The translations under genes were made by a program, and so were the position numbers. This document shows, in pieces, positions 55,741 through 64,000 of a DNA stretch of 64,000 bases (position 1 is its first letter; each line of letters begins with the position of its first letter). Under the pieces are notes generated by a model. The model worked only from the letters and a program-made list of their open reading frames with translations, was not told the DNA's origin and did not search any database. The stretch spans positions 503,150,536 through 503,214,535 of the forward strand of contig NC_085137.1 of assembly GCF_035046485.1 (NCBI RefSeq). The letters run 5' to 3'. This DNA comes from Aedes albopictus. Lineage: Eukaryota > Arthropoda > Insecta > Diptera > Culicidae.

Positions 55741-56465
55741 AAGACGATGGCGGAAACGTACATCCGACTAAAGAACGAAGCCACGATGACAAAGGGCTTC
55801 AGGGAAAAATCACAGCGCCCGCCACCCCGAATTTCCATCGACGGTGATGAAATCGAGGCGGTTGAAGAATTCGTGTACTAGGACTCACTGGTTACCGCTG
55901 ACAATGACACCAGAGGCGCATTATGGCAGGAAATCGAGCTTACTTTGGACTTCGCAGAACTCTACGATCGAACAAAGTTCACCGTCACACGAAGTTAACT
56001 ATCTACAAAACGCTGATTAGACCGATCGTCCTCTATGGGCACGAAACATGGACCCTACGTGCAGAGGACCAACGCGCCCTCAGAGTTTTCGAACGGAAGG
56101 TGTTGCGTACCATCTACGGCGGAGTGCAGATGGAAGACGGGACTTGGAGAAGGTGAATGAACCACGAGCTGCATCAGCTACTGAGAGAACCAACCATCGT
56201 CTACACCGCGAAAATCGGAAGGCTACGGTGGGCGGGTCACGTCATCAGGATGTCGGATAACAACCCGACTAAAATGGTTCTCGAGAGTCATCCGACCGGT
56301 ACAAAAAGACGTGGTGCGCAGCGAGCTAGGTGGTTCGATCAAGTGGAGGACGATCTGCGGACCCTTCGCAGAGTGCGGAACTGGAGACACGCAGCCATGG
56401 ACCGAGCAGAATGGAGACGACTTTTATGTACAGCAGAGGTCACTCAGGCCTTAGTCTGACCGGTA
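55741..56465 (+). pseudogene. RTE-like LINE fragment, RT C-terminus
   Basis: This is the same family as 51072-51658 in the opposite orientation. KTMAETYIRLKN near 55745, NRAYFGLRRTLRSNKVH (55932), LYGHETWTLRAEDQ, then RLRWAGHVIRM (56218) are visible. An in-frame TGA at 56154-56156, a TAG near 55879 and a frameshift near 55920 kill it. It ends with ACCGGTAAGGTAAGTAAG, resembling the tail of the other copy. Confidence 0.85.
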
Positions 56466-57962
56466 AGGTAAGTAAGAACCTTTTTATCTAGTGTTGGTGG
56501 TTCCATAGTTGTTCTGCTTGACCGTGATCTTGTACCTTCATTGTTGCAAATTAAGACACCTTCGAAATTCTCTTTCCACCTTACGTTCAACAACAAACTG
56601 CCTTTGTCCGACCAGCGGCCATAATCGGAGATCAGTCTGGCTGATGACTGGCATTTGCTACAACTCTCAAGAACTACGAACGACACATGAGTTCGTCCAT
56701 CAGTTTCTGCCCTCTGTAGAAGTCCTCAACCTTCTAGGTAGGTACTAACGTAGATCGAAAAGTACTGAACAAAACTCAAATAAAGTAAAATAGTGAACTC
56801 AGTTTTCCTCAATCAACCTCGTCAACACACACAGTTTACCACAAAAGAAATGTCATGTCAGTCGGAACATTTGTACAGAGTTACTGTTATGCTACTAATT
56901 AAACCAAGAAGAATGCGAGCAAACCAAGTATTACCATGATAAACGAACTTGCAAGAGAATACACAATTGGATGAAAATTCTGAAACTGAAACTGAATGAC
57001 ACGTTGAAGGAAGAAGTAGCAAAAAAAGAATCAAACTACCATACAGACACAGATAGGCAAAACCATAAATGTGAATGAATGTTACTGCGGAAAATAGAAA
57101 TTTTAAATGAATATCATTCCACATACACTAGAAATCTACATGACTGCGCGGTAGTAAAACAGCGGATCGATGACTATTGATAGTATCAGAACAAATGCAT
57201 CTTCTTGTATAGTAAAGATCTTGGCAGACAAAATCGAACTACCCCCAGATATATGATGAAACCATTGACAGAGTATAGAAACAGTTACGAACTGAAAGCA
57301 AATATCAATACAAAACACAGAGACAAACGTTAAAACAAAGCGGTTGTTTGTCTTTGCTGTTCCTCCGAAAGCCTTTAGATAAAACATCGCTTATACCACT
57401 TTACTAGGAATTTCGAAGAAACCTCATTTGACGAAAAACTCACGCGTACTTTTCCCATTTTTATTGATTTTCATCCTTTCGGCAAAGGTTCGTTTTTTTT
57501 TCCATTACAGCATGTTCAAGTTTTCCAGGTTTTTTTTTAATTTCGATTTATTTTGAAAAATTTTCAAATAGTGACGGCGGTTATATTAGAATACACGTTG
57601 TTGCTGGAACCTTACTGATCTTATCATCACCTTTTCCTATCCAACTTCTGTCGTTAACGCTAGGGCAAACATATTTCTGTTGTTTTAAGTTTCAAAGTAG
57701 GTATTTACAAAAGACTTTTTATATTTTTGTTTTAGTGTTTCAACACACCTTCCACGAGTTCCAAGCACGTGTACAACAAACACGTTCACTGAATGGATGA
57801 AGGAGGTTCGTCAGTACGTCTTTGTCGGGTTGTGTCGCTTCTGAGGAAAAAGCTGCAAAGTGGGAGGGGACTTGCATTCAAAGGAAACAACTGCAAATAG
57901 GGGTTCTTAAAACTAAAGGGGGTTTGTGGTGTTTTCAAAGGGCACTTACGGTTCTAGGAGAC
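56466..57962 (-). other. Cul4: Cul4 3' flank, probably including its 3' UTR
   Basis: There is no supported gene. On the minus strand an AATAAA (complement at about 57547-57552) lies about 410 bases after the Cul4 stop and is a candidate polyadenylation signal. Frames up to about 88 codons have no recognisable content. Confidence 0.45.
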
Positions 57963-58061
<99 letters not shown>

Positions 58062-58126
58062 TCATGAGGGAAGAAGTTCAAAGGCACAGGTCAGTTATTG
58101 AAGATTCGAATGACGATTACACTTAC

Positions 58127-58279
58127 CTTAACTGGGAAGGTCAGCTGTTTGTACAGCTCGCTGATGAGTAGGTTGTGGCTGAGCGTTTTCCTCATCTTCA
58201 TGATGCGTACGATCGCTGCGTCGATCTGGTACTGTCGGTCCTGGTAGACGCGTTCCTCCGTGGCTTTCTGTTCCTCCGT
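58127..58279 (-). CDS. Cul4: Cul4 penultimate exon: neddylation site region
   Basis: Fifty-one codons lie between an ACAG acceptor and a GTAAGT donor. They read [16 protein letters not shown], then [20 protein letters not shown], the winged-helix segment containing the lysine modified by NEDD8 in cullins. CUL4 is the scaffold of CRL4 ubiquitin ligases, with DDB1 at the N-terminus and Rbx1 at the C-terminus, acting in DNA replication licensing, repair and chromatin. The [18 protein letters not shown] block is common to cullins; the neighbouring exon favours CUL4. Confidence 0.94.
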
Positions 58280-58345
58280 CTGTGAACGAATCAAATAATC
58301 AGTGCTGTTAATCTCTGGTAACCATTGTCTAATCTTATTACTTAC

Positions 58346-58516
58346 CGTTTCCTTCATCTGGATCTGATTGATTTTAATCCTAAAGAGCTTATTCGTGAAC
58401 TCGTTGTTGAACTGGAACTTGTCGTTGTCCTCGACTTCGCGGCCTTTGGGAATCTTTGTGAGAACGCGCGCCTTGCCGCAGGCTAGCGACTGAAGTGTGC
58501 GACGCATTTCACCGTC
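58346..58516 (-). CDS. Cul4: Cul4 third-last exon: cullin homology domain
   Basis: Fifty-seven codons run from a TTTTTCAG acceptor (58517 side) to a GTAAGT donor. The product [19 protein letters not shown], then [21 protein letters not shown], is the cullin homology segment as found in CUL4 ([12 protein letters not shown] and [13 protein letters not shown]). The intron to the next exon is 66 bp. Upstream exons are not found before the right edge, so the upstream intron exceeds 5.4 kb and is filled with repeats. Confidence 0.93.
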
Positions 58517-58919
58517 CTGAAAAATTACCGATAAAAAGTGAGGTTAGTAAACTAAAGTGTGGACTGACTTACTACAGTGGACCCTGCTAAGCCTTTTCAA
58601 AAATCCCACATATTCAGAAGAAACTCGGTACAAACGACCTAGCGGCATCGCTTCAAAAGGTGCCTTAGTTCAGCAAAGTGTGCCTCGGCAACTCCAGGAG
58701 TGGATCCTGGAAACTGATACCGGCCTTAAAGTATACGTTCCTAGCCGACACCCGGCTTAGATAACTAACTAGGGTCCAATGAACACGCCTGGTTAGCGCT
58801 AATTCGGCTCTAAGTTCAGCCTTCATAAGGGGCTGGAAGTCCCAACTCTACGCGCCGTAAAAACCCAAGTTACCGTTCAAGTTTACTGCAATGGTATCAA
58901 CATTCCTTGGTCCAAAACC
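58517..58919. other. Cul4 intron start, possible small MITE
   Basis: ACAGTGGACCCTGCTAAG near 58574 and AGGGTCCAATG near 58771 might be the ends of a small inverted-repeat element. The match is short. Nothing else is seen. Confidence 0.35.
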
Positions 58920-59632
58920 GTTGGAGAGATCCTGATTTGAATTTTTAAGGAACGCAAGAAAAAATCCAGGAAGAATCCCCAAAGGAATTCCAGCAGAAAT
59001 CCCCGAGGGAATTCTCGAAGGAATTCTGGGAGGAAGCCCTGGAGAAATCCCTGAAGGAATTCCAGGAGGAGTCCTCAAAGAAATACCTACTAGGTACTAG
59101 GAGTCCTCGAAGGGATTCCAGGAATTACCCTCGAAGGGAATCCTAGAGGAGTTCCCGAAATAATTTCAGCATGAATCCCCAAAGGTAATCTCCAAGGGAA
59201 TCCCAGCGGGAATTTCCAAAAGAATTCGAGGAGGAATCATCGATATCCAGGAGGAATCCCCGAAAGAATTCGAGGAGGGATCCTTGAAAGAATTCAAGCA
59301 GAATCCTCGAAGGAATTCTAATAGAAATCCCCGAATGAAGCCCAGGAGGAATCCCTAAAGGAATTCCAGGAGCAATCCCCGAAGGAATTCCAGGAGGAAT
59401 CTCTGCAGGAATTCCAGAAGGAATCCACGAAGAAAGTCCAGAGGGAATCCCCGAATGAATTTCAGTAGGAATCACTGAAGGATTACCAGGCGGACGAAGT
59501 GCAGGGAGGATTCCCGAAGGAAATCCGGGAAGAATGCTCGACGGAAGTCCAGGAGGAAACCCCGAAAAAATTCTAGACGTAATACCCAAAGCATTTTCAA
59601 GATGAATCCCCGGCGGAATTTAAGGTTTTTTT
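58920..59632. repeat. GGAATTCCAGGAGGAATCCCC array
   Basis: About 0.7 kb of direct repeats: GGAATTCCAGGAGGAATCCC with CGAAGGAATTC spacers, unit about 27 bases. It is the least diverged such array in the window. Long minus-strand frames here (Gly/Ile/Pro/Ser repeats) are composition artefacts. Confidence 0.82.
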
Positions 59633-59697
59633 TTCGCGCTTCCTTTAAAGAGCGAATAGCTCACTGGAAGCATTGAACGTGTCCTTGTTTGTAACAA
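59633..59697 (-). mobile_element. Fragment of the second SINE family
   Basis: CGCTTCCTTTAAAGAGCGAATAG and GCATTGAACGTGTCCTTG match the 3' part of the SINE at 37911-38130. A T run at 59624-59632 lies at the other side. Confidence 0.7.
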
Positions 59698-59699
59698 AG

Positions 59700-60640
59700 G
59701 AGGAATCCTTGATAGATTTCTTGGGGGAATCATCCCAGGTAGGATGAAAGCTTTCCAGTAGGAATTCCCGAAGCATTTCCAGGAGGAATCCCCAAGGAAA
59801 TTTCTAAAGGAGTTAGCATTAGCATTAAGCGAGTCGCACAAACTCGTAGGTGGTACAGTCCTAGACCGCTGTTATTAGGAGTTGCCTCCTTCCCGTCTGA
59901 ACCATCAAGGGAATTCTTGAAGTTCCTGAAAAAAAAACTTATGAAGAAATCTCTGATGTAACTCCTGGTGACATCCGTAAATCATCCAGGAAAAAATCTG
60001 CGAAAGAACTCCAGGAGCGATCCCTGGTAGAACATATATTCTACCCTCAAGGAATTTCTCGAGGAATCTTCTAAGGAACTCCTTGCGGAATCATGAAAGG
60101 AATTTCTGTAGGAATCTCTGAAGAAACTTCTGGGGAAATCCGGGAATTCTCCTGGAGGTATCCATGGATTCTCCTATACGAATCTCTGAAAGAAATTCTA
60201 GAGAGATCTCTGAAAGAATTCCCGAAAAAAAAAACTTCTGGAGAAACCTCTGATGTAACTTCTGGAGGCATCCGTAAATCCTCGTGAAAAAATCTCCGAA
60301 AGATCTCCAGGAGCAATCGCTGGAAGAATTCCTGGTAGAATCCCTAAACGATCTTCTCGAGGAATCTCCTAAGAAACTCCTTGATGAATCTTAAAAGGAA
60401 CTCCTGGACTAATCTCTGAATGAACCTCTGTAGAAATCGCTGAAAATATTTGTTAAGGAATCCATGAATTCTTCTGGAGGCATCCTTGAATCCTCCTGGT
60501 AATAATTTTTGAAGGAAATCCTAGACTAATTACGACAGGAACAGATGATTCCTCTGAAAGAACTCCTGTAGTAATTCTTGAGAGATCTTCTGGAAAAATC
60601 CATATTGAAACTCCTAGAGACATGCCTGAATCATTAATTT
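59700..60640. repeat. GGAATTCC-type array, more diverged
   Basis: GGAATCC, GGAATTTCT and CTCTGAAAGAA variants continue to about 60640. Near 60020-60310 and 60310-60560 whole blocks resemble each other (for example AACTCCTGG, then GTAACTYCTGGWGRCATCCGTAAATC). An unrelated scrap lies at 59815-59885. Confidence 0.7.
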
Positions 60641-62690
60641 CATTCATTTATTTAGCATTACATTACAATCATAATAAAACTGAATCAACAATTCTTCGCC
60701 AAAACACTCGATTACTGGATGTAGTCCTCCATCCTCGGCCGCGTCCCACACTTGCCAGATCGTTCTGTACCTGGTCAGCCCACCTTTCACGCTGCCCTCC
60801 AGATCTTCTTGTACCATTGGATCTCTTGCGAACACCGGCTTTGCAGGGTTGTTGTCCGTATTCTCACAACATGCCCCGCCCATCGCATCCTTCCAGCTTT
60901 TGCCACCTTGCGTTTTGTACATTGTACATTTGGTACTTTTTCGATCGCAGATTTCTGTGGAGCCTATAGTAGGTCCGACTTCCACTGATGATGCGCCTTC
61001 GTATTTCGCGGCTAACGTTGTTGTCTGCCGTTAATAAGGACCCGAGGTGGATGAAGTTCTCCACCACCTCGAAAGTGTCCTCGTCTATCATAACACTACT
61101 GCTTAGGCTTGCCCTGTCATTCGTGGTTTCCCCTGCCAGCAAGTACTTCATTTTGGACGCGTTCACCGTGAGTCCGACCTTTGCTGCTTCTCGTTTAAGG
61201 CGAGTGTACAGTTCTGCCACCGTTCCAAATGTTCTAGCCATAATATCCATGTCATCCACCTCCTCCTCTTCTTGGCGTAACGTCCTCACAGGGACAAAGC
61301 CTGCTTCTCAGCTTAGTGTTCTATGAGCACTTCCACAGTTATTAACTGAGAGCTTCCTCTGCCAATGACCATTTTGCATGTGTATATCGTGTGGCAGGCA
61401 CGAAGATACTCTATGCCCAAGGAAGTCAAGGAAATTTCCTTTACGAAAAGATCCTGGACCGACCGGGAATCGAACCCGTCACCCTCAGCATGGTCATGCT
61501 GAATACCCGTGCGTTTACCGCCTCGGCTATAGGGGCCCCATGCCATCCACAAAACAGACAAATTGGCCGGATTTCGTGAAAATCACGCATCGGCTCGCCG
61601 CATAACACCTTTCAGGGCGATGGTGAACGGCAGACATGAGAGTCCATCACCCCGGCGAGATTCGAACGACAGATCGTCAGAAACCTTTACGCAGTTTCTT
61701 GCACTGTCCGTCTTCGCTTTTATCAATCTAGTAATAAGCTTCCCGAAGAAGCAGTTCTCGTCCATGATTTTCCATAGCACACTGCGGTCGATACTGTCGT
61801 ACGCCGCGTTGAAGTCGACGAAAAGGTGATGCGATGGGACCTGGCATTTTTGGAGGATTTGATCCGTTGTCGAGCAGCCGTGAACGAAGCCGGCTTGATA
61901 ACTTCCCACAAACTCATTAACTTTGGGTGAAATACGACGGAAGATGATCTTGGATATCACTTTGCAGGCGGGGTTCAGAATTGTGATCACTCGGAAGTTC
62001 TCGCACTGCATCTTGCCACCTTCCTTGTAGATGGGGCAAATGAGCCCTTGCTTCCACTCCTCCGGTAGCTGTTCGGTCTCGCAGATTTGGACTATTAGTC
62101 GGTACAGGCAGATGGCCAACTTTTCCGGGCCCATCTGGGTGTGTTCAGCTCCGATACCATTATTACCATTACCGATCCAGACTCATTGTTCTTGAGCTGC
62201 TGGATAGCTTCCGTAACTTCCCTCAACGTGGGAGTTGGCTCGTTGTTGCTCCATGCTGTACTGAAGTAGCCACTTCTCCCGCTGCCGTGATCCTCCATGT
62301 CTGCGTTCTCCACACCATTAAGGTGTTCGTCGTAGTGCTGCTTCCACCTTTCGATCACCCTCACGTCCGTCAGTCAAGATGCTCCCGTTCTTATCTCTGC
62401 ACGTTTCAGCTCGCGGCACGAAGCCTTTGCGGGAAGCGTTGAGCTTCTGGTAGAACTTCCGTGTTTCTTGTGAGCGGCACAGCATTTCCATTTGTTAACA
62501 TTCCGCTTCTTACAGGCGGCGCTTTTTCTCCCGAAAGAGATTTTGAAGGATGGACTGGACCAAAGGTTTCACTGCAGCTCATCCGGGGGCTAATCGCATT
62601 TTTCTAGCGTGTTCGGTGCCTTGTGGTGTTGGTACCAGCTTGTTGAAGGGCTTGGTCTTCCGGATGGCCAGGAGCAGCTCGGTAACACGA
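60641..62690 (-). pseudogene. RTE-like LINE relic, interrupted by a SINE
   Basis: Minus-strand fragments from 62364 downward give ERWKQHYDEHLNG, then LPEEWKQGLICPIYKEGG, FVDFNAAYDSIDRSVLW (RT motif A) and, after the SINE, VDDMDIMART, LNASKMKYLLAG-like wording and DNNVSREIRRRI. These follow the order of an RTE-clade RT. Several frameshifts separate the pieces. The SINE at 61260-61539 sits in the codons of the catalytic VDD box. The segment 62365-62690 is LINE-like by position but has no clear frame. Confidence 0.78.
61260..61539 (-). mobile_element. Feilai-like tRNA-derived SINE in the RTE RT
   Basis: Almost identical to the copies at 36960-37244 and 39156-39424. An 11-bp duplication with one mismatch (ATGTCATCCAC at 61249-61259 and ATGCCATCCAC at 61540-61550) flanks it. 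A and B boxes lie near 61525 and 61470 on the minus strand. Confidence 0.87.
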
Positions 62691-62851
62691 GGAGGACAAA
62701 ACAGAGAAGAAAAAAAAACAGAGACGTAGTCCTACGTCAAAAACTGGAGAAGAAAACACAAGCAAATTAAACTTTTATACCAGCAGAGCGAAGAACAACA
62801 CGAGGAGGACAAAACAGAGAAAAAAAAACTGAAGAAGAAAACACAAGCGAA
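62691..62851 (-). repeat. LINE 3' tail with a tandem duplication
   Basis: A segment containing ACGAGGAGGACAAAACAGAG, then AAGAAAACACAAGC, occurs twice (62688-62765 and 62800-62850). It abuts the stop codon of the I-like frame and is probably its duplicated 3' untranslated tail. Confidence 0.6.
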
Positions 62852-64000
62852 TTAAACTTTCATACCAGCCGAGCGAAGAAAGTCGAAAATACATCCCATG
62901 TATGTGACATCGCGGGTCCCCAACACATCTCTCACAAGAACAAAGGGTTGTCTACCTCGGGCCTCAAGGGTATCCAATAGTAGCGCTCTGGAGGCGTCAT
63001 TATCCGGGCATTGCCAAACTACGTGGTCGATGTCATCATAACCGGAACCGCACTTAGTGCAAAGATTGTCGAGCGCAAGATTTATTCTATGCAAATGCGC
63101 GCCTAGCGAGTAATGGTTGGACATAAGTCTTGACATCACGCGTATGAAGTCTCGACCTACATCCAAACCGTAATGCCACGCTCGCAAAGAAACATTAGGA
63201 ATAATAGAATGTAACCACCGTCCCAGTTGGCCATCTCGCCAATCATGTTGCCAACTTTGAAGAGAACTCTGACAAACTAAATGGAAAAATTCATCGTGTG
63301 AAATTCTTCTATCATAGATCTCACCTTCCTGTGCGCCCTCCTTTGCGAGAGAGTCCGCCTTCTCATTGCCATAAATTGAGCAATGTGAGGGGACCCATAC
63401 AAAGGTAATCTTGTATGATCTTTCGACCAGTGCATACATCTGCTCTCTTATTTTTGTAAGAAAGTAAGATGCATGCTTTACAGGTTTCATCGACCGGAGT
63501 GCCTCAATCGAACTAAGGCTATCCGAGAAGATGAAGAAATGGTCTGCGGGCATGTTGGAAATCATCCCCAAAGCGAAGTCAATTGCTGCCAGCTCAGCAA
63601 CATAAACAGAACAAGGTTCTTGAAGTTTCCGGAAGGCGGTGGAGTTTTCATTGAAGACACCGAAACCAGTGGATCCATTTATTCGAGACCCATCAGTGAA
63701 GAATCTCTTACAGGAATTGACATTTTGGTACTTTTCGTTAAAAATGCGAGGAATGGATATACACCGAAGTTGATCTGGTATTCCCTGAATAGCTTGTTTC
63801 ATGAACAGATCGTATTTAACAGAGGAACTGTCGTTAGTGAAGTGTACACGAGGAGGGTTATAAGTTGGTAGGCTTATGTCAGACGACATGTAGAACAGAT
63901 AGATTCTCATGAATTTTGACTGAGTGTTTAAACTGAGCATTTCCTCGAAGTTTTCAATAACGCGTGTGTTGCTCACTCCACACTCGATAAGTAACCTTAG
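62852..64000 (-). pseudogene. I-clade-like LINE, RNase H and C-terminal part, runs off the edge
   Basis: A frame of at least 374 codons, open to 63976, shows RNase H motifs: FTDGSRINGSTGFGVF, SVYVAELAAIDFAL, FSDSLSSIEALRS and VWVPSHCSIYGNEKADSLAKEGA. A C-terminal Cys/His knuckle (LCTKCGSGYDDIDHVVWQC) follows. RNase H plus this knuckle after the RT is the arrangement of I-type LINEs such as those known in Aedes. The RT and endonuclease would lie to the right of the window. What is visible is uninterrupted, so it could belong to an intact element. I class it as partial only because the window ends. Confidence 0.8.

Noticed and set aside
58574..58780. Small inverted-repeat element in the Cul4 intron
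   Set aside because: Only about seven bases (TGGACCC) match convincingly between the proposed ends, and no target duplication is visible.
59143..59589. 148-codon minus-strand frame of Gly/Ile/Pro/Ser repeats
   Set aside because: It is the translation of the GGAATTCC-type array and has no non-repeat part.

Overview
The window looks like transposon-dense mosquito DNA, most likely culicine and probably Aedes. I infer this from tRNA-derived SINEs resembling the Feilai family, RTE-, LOA-, Jockey-, R1- and I-like LINE relics, BEL/Pao and Ty3/gypsy elements, large introns, and two host genes that read as insect orthologues. I could not run a database search, so the species is an inference.

Only two host genes are visible, both partial and running tail to tail. 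Asap (ArfGAP with SH3, ankyrin and PH domains) enters from the left on the + strand. Five exons between 14965 and 16676 code for the end of the ankyrin region and a low-complexity, proline-rich linker. After a 23.6-kb intron, a final exon (40317-40514) codes for the C-terminal SH3 domain. Cul4 (cullin-4) lies on the - strand. Its last three exons (58516 down to 57963) code for the C-terminal cullin domain and the neddylated winged helix, and the gene continues past the right edge. Every splice junction keeps reading frame.

The rest is layered mobile DNA. From 1 to 8.2 kb an intact BEL/Pao retrotransposon with identical LTRs sits in a hAT-type element, which sits in an RTE-like LINE. From 8.6 to 13.7 kb there is a TA-flanked MITE and then a non-coding LTR-bounded element, with a 5-bp target duplication, that carries a 1.6-kb hexamer-like array and itself sits inside a fold-back element. 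The long Asap intron (16.7-40.3 kb) holds two LOA-type LINEs, a gypsy element with identical LTRs cut by a TA-flanked MITE, a pogo/Tigger-like pair of termini 10.3 kb apart, SINEs, hAT and Harbinger-type MITEs, and a Jockey fragment beside the last exon. From 44.2 to 49.3 kb there are two elements with terminal inverted repeats and a MITE. At 49.98-53.95 kb lies a nearly 4-kb fold-back element whose ends read CACAGTG, with a 5-bp target duplication, like Transib ends and the V(D)J recombination heptamer. LINE fragments and degenerate GGAATTCC-type arrays fill 55.7-64.0 kb.

The most unusual signals are the CACAGTG-ended palindrome, the LTR-bounded array element, and several TA-flanked MITE families that each repeat their own short word at the ends and inside.
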